Shown: one piece after another, positions 12,964 through 23,500 of the stretch
Layout: the number at the start of each line of letters is the position of its first letter
Position numbering within the stretch: position 1 is the first letter of the stretch
DNA from: Eublepharis macularius
Taxonomy: Eukaryota > Chordata > Lepidosauria > Squamata > Eublepharidae
DNA: 64,000 nt
Reading direction: 5' to 3'
Assembly: GCF_028583425.1 (NCBI RefSeq)
Contig: NC_072793.1
Span: forward strand, 65,477,028 to 65,541,027
Notes under the pieces: generated by a model
The model's database searches: none
What the model saw: only the letters and a program-made list of their open reading frames with translations
What the model was told of the DNA's origin: nothing
Made by a program: the position numbers and the translations under genes

Positions 12964-13499
12964 CAGGGCTTTTTTTCTGGGAAAAGAGGTGGTGGAACTC
13001 AGAGCAGAACCACAAGTGACAAAAGGCACAGATTGGACACTTGTCTGCTTCCCTCAAGTTTTGATGGGAAATGTAGGCATCCTGGTCTCGCAGCTTCTCT
13101 CTCTGACTGCCGTCCAATGGACTTTTCAACTGTCACTTGTCCAACATTCCGCCAAGCTGCCTACATTTCCCATCAAAACTTGAGGGAAGCTGACAAGTGT
13201 CCAATCTGTGCCTTTTGTCACTTGTGGTTCTGCTCTCAGTGGTGGAACTCAGGACCGCACAATGACGTCACTTTGGGTCAGCTGGAACAAGGAGGGAGTT
13301 TTTAAAAGTTTAAATCACCCTTGGCGAAAATGGTCACATGGCTGATGGCCCCTCCCCCTGATCTCCAGACAGAGCAGCGCGGAGGGCAATCTAAACTCCC
13401 TTCTGTCTGGAGATCAGGGGGCGGGGCCACCGCCCATGTGACCATTTTCAAGAGGTGCCGGAATTCTGTTCCAAGACGTTCCCGCTGAAAAAAGCCCTG
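12964..13499. mobile_element. hAT-type MITE with nested palindromic insertion
   Basis: The ends are CAGGGCTTTTTT and AAAAAAGCCCTG, flanked by the 8-bp duplications CATACTGA (12956-12963) and CATACTGG (13500-13507; one mismatch). The right part folds back through GAAAATGGTCACATGG and CCATGTGACCATTTTC around 13327-13450. The left part is interrupted by a second element at 13003-13238. It has no coding capacity. Confidence 0.8.
13000..13239. mobile_element. Palindromic MITE, copy 2, nested in the hAT MITE
   Basis: About 240 bp with long inverted ends (GAGCAGAACCACAAGTGACA and its complement), mirrored through GATGGGAAATGTAGGC. The direct repeat GTGGTGGAACTCAG at 12989-13002 and 13239-13252 comes from the host MITE and shows a clean insertion. 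Confidence 0.8.
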
Positions 13500-13787
13500 C
13501 ATACTGGACGTATTCAAGCAAGTCCTGCAACAAAGAAGGGGGTGAGATTCCAGGCCAGAGTTATGCACCTACAATGGCTTCTGCCTTATACTGTCACTCA
13601 TTTCCCTGCCTTGGAGTTGCCAAAATGTTTGGATGTTTCAAAATTTAATAAAATGGGTCTTATTTCTCTCTCAGCCCAGTGTAATAGCTTTCTATCCTTC
13701 CCAGAGTGAACATAACTTGGTGTACCAGCGAAGGTAAAAAACGTACTCAGTAAACATTGTCCAGGGTCAGCAGCCCAGCCCCCGGAC

Positions 13788-14507
13788 TTGCTGACAGGCA
13801 GTGGCAGGGGGCAGCTGGGAGGCAGCAGTTCAACTGCTCTGTCTGGCAAACAGAGCCAGAACCTGCCTACTCCAGGGGAAAGGGGCGAAAGGCCAAAGCC
13901 TCAGAAGGCTGGAGGGAGCAGAGAGAAGCCAGCTAGTCCCATCCCCCAGGGGGAAGAGAGGGGGCTAAACAGGCTAGAGGAAAAGGGCCAAGGCAGGGGG
14001 AATAGGGACCCAGCAACAGCCCAAACAGAGCCCTTACCTTCCACGGAGGAGAAGCAGCCACTACAGCCCAGAGCCACACCCTGGCTAGAGGACAGCAGCC
14101 TGACTCAGGCGGTGCTAGGAGCCAAGCCCCTCCAGGTGGAGCTGCCACAGGCATTCTGGGGGAGGAGATGGGTAGCCCTGCCCGGCATCAATGAGCAGGC
14201 AGCCCAGAAGCTGGCCAGGGCAGCTCCTCGCGAGCAAGGCCAGGCATGCTCAGCAGCACAGAAGCTGGCTGGGGCAGCTCCTCATGAGCAAGGCCAAGGA
14301 GACCTCAGCTGGGGATGGCTCGCATTCAACCCCACCCTGCCAGCAAGGCAAGGAAGCCAAGAAGGGATTAGTGGTAGGAGGGAAACACCTGAGGGAAGGC
14401 ACAGCTGGGCCAAGTCAGGAGAGGGAACAAGCCTAGAAGGAGGGCGGGGCAGAGAAAGGAAGCCCTATATAAGGTGGCTAGGAAGAGCTCTGAGGTGGTG
14501 GGTTTGA
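13788..14507 (+). other. Long open frame inside the solo LTR (239 codons), function doubtful
   Basis: The frame reads a low-complexity protein rich in G, R, E, P and Q (starting MLTGSGRGQLGGSSSTALSG). It includes a partial duplication (AAQKLARAAPREQGQA, then AAQKLAGAAPHEQGQG). GC-rich composition that avoids stops explains it best. No domain is recognisable and no coding role is claimed. Confidence 0.3.
14460..14476 (+). promoter_or_regulatory. TATA-like box of the solo LTR
   Basis: CCCTATATAAGGTGG lies about 300 bp before the LTR end, where a U3/R promoter is expected. Confidence 0.5.
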
Positions 14508-14775
14508 GTAAGGAGTGATGGTGTGGAGTGAGAGCAGAGCAGTGCGAGAGTGGAGGCTTGGAGGAGAGTTCTGGGAGGAGATGATGGAGGACGCAGAGGG
14601 TAAGCAGGCCAGGTTGAGCAGGCCAGCGAGTAGACTGAGAGGGAGTCTGGGTGATGTATACCGCCCCTCCTTCCACAGAGCAGGGTCCTGCAGTATCCCT
14701 GGTGCCCCTCTGACGTCAGGGCTGGCCCAGCTGGGGTCCCACCCAGCGGCGGCAGCGACAAGCCCTGACAAACAT

Positions 14776-17265
14776 TACTGATTATGACATTGCAAAATAT
14801 ACAGCTGTCAAGCTGAAGTTAAAATGCACACATAGATGGGTGTGTTTCCCAAATAGGTCTCCTTAATTAGCTGGGGGATTTAGCTTAAAGGAAGTAAGTG
14901 AGAGGGGGTAACTGGAATTCTCCATGTATGTTTACAGGGATTATTCTCTTAAATATCTCTCCAAATAAATCAGGCAGATGTTCAACCAGAAAGTTATTAA
15001 TGAGAAAATAAAAAGGACAAACGTACAGAAAACCACACACAGCACACATACAAGGCTAACTAAGAAAATCACAGAGGAAAGGAGGAGAAAGCAGTTTAGG
15101 GAGGACAATAGTTACGTCTTGAAGATAGAAGTCCATGAAGACAGAAGCAAAATGACCAGCATTTCACAAAGAGGCCCAAATGAATTTGGGGGTGTATGGA
15201 TGGGTCCCAAGACACGCACTGGTAGCTAGGGAGCCCAGATATAGGGTGAAATGCTTCCCAGGGCAAGCTGACATCTTTGCCCCAGAAACAATGACTTGAT
15301 GGGTCTCTCTGGAGGTGGACAATGGAGTTGGGAGAAGCTAAATGGCTGTACCTGTGGTGGACTATAGGTGTGAATAGTGCTTGATGACTCCTTGAGTACT
15401 GGATGGGAAAAGGTACCAGGTTTGATGAGTAGCTTTGATTAGGGTAGATGGGTGAGGGGAAGTTCACGCATTGACACAATAAGTCAGGAGCTTCCTGGGA
15501 GCCTCATTGTCCTAACTCATGCATCTCTCCAGGGCAAGGAGGGGGCCGTTTGTCAGCCATCCACTCACATTCTGGTAACTGATTATCAATGTAAATAAGA
15601 AATCAAGGAAGAGACTATCCAAGAACCTCCTTCCTGTCATTTGAAGGAAATTCACTATTCCAGCTGCTGTGTATACAACCCAGCTACAGATGTACCATGT
15701 GAGGGCTTCTGCTTTTCTGGTTTACCTTTTTAAGCCCATCAGCTTCAATGAATTTAGAAGCAATATCCCCGCTCTTCAGGTGAGTGTAACCCCATCCAGA
15801 ACACAAACCTCCTTTCCTACCTCCATCCTTCCACTCACTAGTAGCACTTCCATTTTGTTGGCATTACAGTTTATGACCCTGCCTCCACCCCAAAACTGCC
15901 TCCAAGCACTTCTTCAGTTTCTATAGGATCCCTGGGATCTGCTGGAAGCACAAGGTGAAGAGCCGCATGTTATCTCATTTCAATCAGTGACAGCCCAGCC
16001 CAAATCTCTCGTGGATCTCAACCAACAGATCAAATAGATAAAAAGCATGAGGGACAAGATGGAAAGCCCAAACAGCACTCACCCAGCACCGTCTTTGAAA
16101 CCTACCTTCCAGATAGGACTGAAACTGCAAAATGGTGCCTCCCAGTCCCGACTCCGAAATGTGATCCAGAAGGATTCTATGAATGATTGTTTTGAAATTG
16201 AGAGGTCCAAAAGAAACAGTAGGGTTGCATTTCCCCCATCCATATCTGGGTAGAAGTCATGCACCAGGGCAACCAAGGCTATTTCAGTCCCACAATGAGG
16301 CCTAAAGCCAGACTGGAAAGCATTCAGGTGGTTCACTTCATTGAGGAAATACTGGAGTTACCCAGCCACACACTGTTCAATCATGGTACATGTAAGGCTG
16401 GTTGACAATTACTGTACTAAATGCCTGAAGTGTTTATTGGAATTACAACACTGTTATAGATTGTGAATAATTTTAATTACTACTGTAACAATGGACCCCC
16501 TCTCCCCATTTAATACGTAGTACAATGCAATGAACTTGTTAGAACTCACAGTACTGGTTTTCAGAATTTGGACTTTCTAAGTAGTGTGAGGGGGCCATGC
16601 TTGAGGAAGACAACTTTGCTATCTTCTCCCTCCCACAGCAGCTTTCTGTGACCTTCCCAATTACATTGCTCTAGGTCAGAGACATCCCCCAGAACAGCAT
16701 GGGAGGCCAAAGTGGAAATCTACAGTGGAGGGGAGGCAAACTCTCCCCTCCTGCACAGATGAAAATGTTGTTCTGCTAATGGAGCAAACCTTGATTTTCA
16801 AAATGAATTTCATTGGCAAGGATCTTTTTGGTACCTAATAACTCTGGTGGCAGTGCGGAAGGGGTTGCAGCTATATAAGAATTTTCCTTATGTACTCTAG
16901 AGGGCTGCTCCCATAAGACTTCCAAACTACAAGGGGGAAATTGCAATAAGCAAAGTTCCCGGGAAATAATCTGGAGCATACATGGCCATTTAGAACAAAG
17001 TCTTGATGATCTATTTCTAGAGAGATACCCAACTCCTAAGCATGTGGTGATTATTGGAGAACTAATCTCCTTCTAATTGCCATGTTTTCAATGCCTACGT
17101 TTTCTCTCTCACACACACAGAATACAAGACTGTATAAGCATTCATGCAAATACACATCCCAAAAGAAACAAAGCGATACAGCACTTTTTGTGGAAATTTT
17201 TTTTTGGAATGGTTATTGAATTTTCCAAATTTTAATTTAAATTGTTTATGCCTTTTTTGTTTAAT
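14776..17265. other. Intergenic DNA between the solo LTR and the presumed RBM27 3' end
   Basis: Apart from the L2-type LINE fragment at 15600-16400, I see no gene. The stretch 14975-15560 has no family match I can recognise. Confidence 0.5.
15600..16400 (-). mobile_element. L2-type LINE fragment, minus strand
   Basis: The minus strand reads LNAFQSGFRPHCGTEIALVA and GNATLLFLLDLS near 16330-16200, and later NKMEVLLVSGRMEVGK and LDGVTLT near 15860-15790. This is the same LINE family as 41890-43096 with an internal deletion. No intact ORF remains. Confidence 0.65.
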
Positions 17266-17269
17266 TTTG

Positions 17270-20200
17270 AACCATTCCATATTCTCTCTTTATTGCAAAA
17301 AGACAACATGCATCTTAGAAATTCAGGTTGTAATCAATAAAACAAACATTACATGTATGAATTTAAATGTATAAACAGTTAGAAATTCAACAATATCTCC
17401 TAATATACTATTACACGTTCACAATTTTGTAAAAACTATAATACAAGTTTACTATACATTGAGAGGAATTTAACATTCCTTTTCACATGATTTTGTTAAA
17501 AACCATTGAGCATCTCCATCATATGTGGCCATATATTTTCAAAGCAGTTTTCAGATGTTTTTATATGTTCCAGAACTTATAAAAGAGAAAAAACCAAAAT
17601 ATTTCACACCAGTTAAATTGACATCTTATATAGCAGTAATATGTGTAAGTTTTAGAGGGTAATTCACTGACCAATTTACACTGTTGCATTCTTCCCATTT
17701 TCGATCAGCGTATTCGCTCTTAAGTGGTCAGTAAGGCATAATTCTAGCATAGTAATATTTTAGACTGACTTACAGTTCTGAAGTTACTTGGAAGATATAT
17801 TTGGTATTAATTATGCTAAATCCATTATAGCTTGTGAAGGTGGAAATATTTTCACAGCCAACTGAAAATAGTGTTACCCAAAGTGACCTATCTAAAACAT
17901 ACAAATGATGTTTAGTACTACTAAGTTCTAATACAGGGAGATCCATAGCTATGTCAAAATGAAGGTCACTTTGAACTAGTTTTCACCTTCTCCTCTGTAT
18001 TAACTGAGTTACCACTCTGCTGCCCATCACTTACATTCTCAGTAACACAATAGTATGCTTTCAATACATGAGTTCAAGTGCACAACTCATTTTTGTGCTT
18101 CTGGGCCAAGAAATCACATTTAAGATGTCACTAGAGGATTTATGGAAGCCAATGTATCCTTAAAAAACCACCTCATTAAACACCCTCCCCCTTCAGATCC
18201 TGTATTTCATACACAACTAAAAAAGCCAACACTTATGAGCAAGGGCATTTGTCCTCTTTTTGAACAGTGTGTTAACAAAATTTTAAAACCATATGAAAAG
18301 GAATCCCATCCGGTCTGTGTCAAAAGCTACTGAAATTTTTCTTATAGCTTCACTCGCTTCTTGTAGTCTTCTGGATACAAAAATACAAGAAATCTTATGG
18401 AAATCTAGATGCTGGTAGTTTTCGTACACAAAAAGCAAAATATTTACAAAATTATACAGCTTTAAGAAAAACCCTGTACAAAATATATATATAGAAATCC
18501 TTTGTTCCCTCTATAGTTTGTTTAAACTGTCCAGACTCAAGCATTTTGATGCAATGGGGCATTTCAAACCATAAGCTGAGCCACAGACATTCCAAAGATT
18601 TTATAAGTGGCAGGAGAAGAGCAAGGCTTTGTATATTGGATGTGCAACAATCGTGCTTTTTTTTTTTTAAACTTCATTCACTGAGATTCAACATTAGTAG
18701 GAATGTAGCAATCTAGAAAACAAATGCCTTCATTTGAAGGGAAAAACGTCTTAAATTCCTTTCCAAATGTCACTAGAATCTAAATTGATACTGGTTTGGC
18801 TTTTACAGACCACCACAAGAATACAGAAACCAAATTGAGAGGAAGAACAGGGGGGAAAAAAAGCCTGACTTCATGTAAAAAGTCATATCCATACCTAGTC
18901 AATTTAAAACTTCCGGTACTTAACAGTAAATCAAGTACTAGTTGTTATTATATTTGAAAAAAACTTCTGAAGGATGAAATTAATATTTTTTTCTGATTTG
19001 CTTGCAGTTATGTTTGAGTTAATACAGTAATGTTTGCTCTGCTCCTTCAACATTCAGAATACAACTGGCATTACATGCCTCCTTATATGACAATGCTATT
19101 GTGTATGGAGTACCAAACAGAAGCACTAAGAATGAAAGGAAAAGACCCACTGGGTAGAGCATTTAGTTTTCACAGCAACAGAAGAGGTATGAAAATCTAG
19201 TGTCCTGGTAACTCAAAGCATATTAACCCACTCTCTACCAGAATCAGCACAATTTACTATTTGGTGCTTTAAAAAAAAAGATAAAACCAAATACACACAA
19301 AAGGCATCTAATTTACTCAGCATCCAATTTGTTTGTCTTCTCAACAGTAATTTTAACATTCAGTTTAAGAAATTACTCTGTGAAGAGTACAGCATTATAT
19401 CACTCAAGTACTTGTTTAGACTGTATTTTCTTTGAACAAGGCTTGGCCTTTGTGGGCTAGAGACAATAACTTCCTTGGAATACTGCACAGATTTGGACTA
19501 AAAATTAAAAATAACGAATTCAATCATAAGAGTTGGCAGAATGATTTCTAATGTCTTGGGGGACATAAAAAAGTCTAAACACATTTTCCAATACTGGCAG
19601 AGGATACTCTTCACCAAAAACTGTCATCTCTGTTCACTTCAATGCGATTTATGCAGGATGTCTACTCATGTTCCACCAAAGCGAATGTGGAATTCACAGA
19701 AGCAGTGGCAGGTCAACTGAACCCTAAATTAATCAAAGACTGAGTTAATTTTGAGAATTAGATTGAGAAGAACTGAAATATTGTGATAGGATTAGCTATC
19801 ATCAGTGCTCACAATGACTAGCTGGAATCCAACATAGTAGACTTGGGCTGGGCAGCCTTGTACTATAATTCCACCAGACAGCAGATTTCAGATAGAACGT
19901 AGGGGAACTAATCTCTTCCCCAATCACATTATATGCAATTCTCGATGGTTTATGAACACAGTGAAATTGACATAAGTGAAACTGACATAAAGCTAAATAG
20001 TGTCTCACCAAATGAAGGAACTTGGTTGAATTATTAGATCAAGGCAATGCTTACATATAAATGAATTTCACCCATCTCTCTCATTTGAGACTCTGCATTA
20101 CTAAATAAAACCCGTAAAGGTAATTGATAATAAAATAATCCATATTTTAAAAACCAAATGGAACAAGTTGGGCATGAAACATTAAAGATGAAATGTATCA

Positions 20201-20425
20201 GAGTTTCACAACCATCTTTATAGTTCTGTATAAGCTTTGGGCCTTTGGCTGATCTAATGTCATGGCTATTTCTCTGCCAAGTTCATATATTAAACTCACA
20301 CTTGCTCTACTGTTTATAAGGAAAAACAAAACAAAAACAGATTTTTGGCTCATTCACTTCCTTTAAATAATTTTTAAAAGTTTTAGTTTGAACAGTTCTA
20401 AAACTATATGATTCAATTTCAAGTT
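17270..20425 (-). other. RBM27: Presumed RBM27 3' UTR
   Basis: About 3.1 kb directly follows the stop codon on the minus strand. It is AT-rich, has no recognisable transposon, and its ORFs are short and random-looking. An AATAAA hexamer (TTTATT on the plus strand at 17289-17294) would place cleavage near 17270. The length is plausible for a long regulatory 3' UTR. Its end is an inference; no transcript evidence is available. Confidence 0.45.
17289..17294 (-). promoter_or_regulatory. Candidate polyadenylation signal AATAAA for RBM27
   Basis: This canonical hexamer on the minus strand lies about 3.1 kb after the stop codon, at the border between the repeat-poor region and the repeat-rich intergenic DNA. 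Downstream sequence is not clearly GU-rich, so this is only one candidate. Confidence 0.3.
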
Positions 20426-20512
20426 TCATCTTCTCCAAGAACGAGATTCATCTTCATCTTCATCATCGTCATCATCATCTTCAGGCAAAAATAAATCTGA
20501 CGGTTCTGTCTC
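20426..20512 (-). CDS. RBM27: RBM27 terminal coding exon S with stop codon
   Basis: This last exon encodes ETEPSDLFLPEDDDDDDEDE followed by DESRSWRR and TGA. The DE-rich tail ending SRSWRR is the shared signature of RBM26 and RBM27 and fixes the end of the coding region. The acceptor is TCCAG. The acidic run is made of GAT/GAA/GAC repeats. Confidence 0.96.
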   Translation of the reverse strand, partial: ETEPSDLFLPEDDDDDDEDEDESRSWRR

Positions 20513-23500
20513 CTGGATAAAGTCAAAAGAAAAATGACACTATCATAAGATAAAACTGGCAAAAAGCAAAATTTTGGTCTAAACCAACATTCCCAGTATA
20601 TTTTAACATAGCTGAAGTTGTTTTAAATAGGTATCTTAGGAACACATTACACAGTACACACAAAAAATGATGAGCACATGGTAAACAGGCATGATCAATG
20701 CTGCGAAGCAATCACACCTGTCCGTCATCTAATCAGTACTGTGAAGCTGCTGAACACAAGCAGCACTGATTGCTTCTAGAGTAAATAACAACCCTGCTAC
20801 ATCAGACCAACGTTAAACATTAAACTAGAGCTGTATTTTCTAGGAATCCTACCAACTTTATTTAGTGCCAAAATATAGAGAACTGAATCAGTCTACAATC
20901 TTTCTTAAATGTGTGCAGTGTAGTCCAGAAGCAATGACAAACTACTCCAGAAAATTATTCCAGTACCTCTTCCTTAGGTTCCTCCTCCTCTGCTTCAGCA
21001 GACACAGAAGGTACCTTGGGTTTGTGCCATGATATCTGAAGCTGTCGGTCTTTAAACTTCAATCCTTGGTTGGCAGCCTAAAAGTAGGATATTGGAGAAA
21101 TTCATAGCTATGAACATAACAGGGCAAGGTTATCAGTAACTATAGGCTGTATGAGCACCAGAAGGAGCTTGAATTAACATTCTTCTTCACCAGAAGACAT
21201 TATAACAATTGTCACCTCTACACTCTACTTTTTCTCTGAATTATTGAGTGCTTGGTTACTGATTTGCTGAATTACAAACTGGAATCAGTTTTGAAACAGT
21301 GATACAACTCAGATACAAGATGTTTGAAAAATCCTTGTATTGAAGCCAAACTGGAAAACTACTTATGCAAACCATGCAGCATCCAATAACATCTATTAAC
21401 TGATAGTAACATAACCACTTTCCAGTATGATGAACATTTGTTCAAATATTAAGCAAGCACCACCTCTTCAGAATTAGAGCAATATTAACTTGCTAGTCCT
21501 GCCTGCTCAGAGCAAATGAGGTTATGCCATTATGCAAGACACCTTCCACCAATGGAACATGTAGACTATTTATATCATCTTACTTACAATTTCAGCTTCA
21601 GAGCGGGATTTAAATGTCAGAACAACACTTAAAGGAGAGTCTTCCTCATGAAGGCCTTCGATATCTCCAAATTTCTATAAGACACATACATCAAATGAGT
21701 GTTTTACAATGCAGCATGCTATTATTTATTAATTATTCATGTTATTTATAGAGGAAACACTTCTGAAACAAAACATTAATAATTTGACATGAAAAGATGT
21801 AGAGACTACCTAGTAGGAGCATATCTACATCAGATGGTACCCTGTAGTACGGTCTACAGGCTCCATCCCTTTACCAAAGCATCTCTCTGAACCAACTCCT
21901 TACAGCAGAACCCTATACCATAATATAATATGCCATAATAAAAGGTAACACATTTGATTCGGTTTCATTTTCCCGGCCATGTCGGACGCTCCTCTCCGCA
22001 GGTCCGGGAGGAAGCGCCCGAGCAGCCTGACCGGGTGGTTGACCTGTGAGGGTTAACCCCCAGGACTCCCAGTGAGGGGGTCAGGGTCCGGAGCGCTGCG
22101 GGAAGAGCCCCCTGAAGTCGATGCAGGGGGTAAATTGCCCGTCTGCTCCTACGGAGGCCGGCAGACTTGCGCAGCACATCGCGTGCTGCTGGGCCATGGA
22201 GAACGGCAACAAGCAGAATTAAGGTGAAAACCTGTAAGTAAGCGAATCCCTTCTGTCATTCCAAGCGTATGCGAAGGATTGGTGGGAGTTGAAGCTCAGA
22301 AGGTTCGGATATCTTCCCCTTCATTGAGTTTTGGAACTTAGTTGGCGGACTCCCCCCCCCCCTAAGATGGCGACAAAAAAGCAGAGCCCTGCTGTGGGCA
22401 AATCTGTTTCGGCTGCTTTGCAGGGGAAAGGAGAGTCTCTTGAAGAGGTGGTTAAACGGCCGGTCGTTGAAGCTACGAAGCCCTTTGTTGATAAGCTAAA
22501 TGAAATCGGTCAAAGGGTTGGCTCAGTTGAGAAAGAAGTGAAAACCATTAAAGACGTAGCATCTGGGGCAGAGCAGTCTGCTCGGGAAAACGCAGTACCA
22601 TGAAAGCAACAAACAAAGAAGTAAAGCTTTTGGAGAATCAATTGAAAGGGTTACAAGTGGATCATGCTCAGACGGTATTGCGTCTTCAGAATGTGAAGGA
22701 GGAGGAAAGTGAAAACTTAAAGGATTTGGTGTCGGAACTTTTGGCGTCATCCGCAAAGGCAACTAAAGAAGAGTTAAAAAGCGATATTCTGGAAGTCCGC
22801 CGGACATCTTCAAAATATGCAACGAAGCGTCAGCTGCCTCGCGAGATTATTATTGATGTTTCATCTAAGAAGACTCGGGACACCATCTTATATAATTCGT
22901 ACAATGTGGACTTGGACTTTCTGGGTAACAAGGTTAAGATATTGAAGGACGTTCCATTTTTAGCTCGGAAAAGAAGATTCAAATATAAAAGGTTTACAGC
23001 TCTTCTGAGGAAGCGTGAAATAAAATACAAATGGTTATTTCCGGAAGGCATCTGGTTCAGTTATAAAGACCAAGCCTACAAGATAACATCAGAAGTACAG
23101 CTGAGGGACTTTGTGTTTAATCATCAAGAGTTCCAGCAAGGAGAGCATTTAGAATCTGAAGGGAATGGGGAGGAGTGAGTGAGCGCAGCTACTGTAGCTG
23201 TTCAGAGAGAGCTGCGACCGAGACGCGGGGGGGGGGGGGGGAGACCTGATCCTGACTGTAGTTCGTATTTTATAAGATCTACCAATCTAAGAGCATATTA
23301 GAAAGTTTAACTTTAAATAATTGTATTATGAAGGGAATGCAATACATGTAGATGTAGTGTGTCTGTTTTTATATGTTGTTTCTTCCCTTTCCCGTGTTCC
23401 CTTTTTCCCTTTTTTGTAGTTTTTGATGTTAGTAATTAAAAATAAAAAAATTATTAAAAAAAAAAAGGTAACACATTTCACTGAAGACTTTGATGAAAAA

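Larger units (their letters stand above)
13758..14770 (+). mobile_element. Solo LTR, 1013 bp, with 5-bp TSD
   Basis: The element starts TGTCCAGGG and ends CCCTGACA, so it has TG...CA ends, and is flanked by AACAT at 13753-13757 and 14771-14775. It is much more GC-rich than its surroundings. A TATA-like CCTATATAAGG lies near 14464. No internal region, primer site or second LTR follows, so it is a solo LTR, probably of a Gypsy-type or retroviral element; the family is not determined. Confidence 0.8.

Noticed and set aside
1..17265. Possible POU4F3, the neighbour downstream of RBM27 in mammals
   Set aside because: No POU-domain or homeodomain sequence is visible on either strand. If synteny holds, it would lie before position 1.
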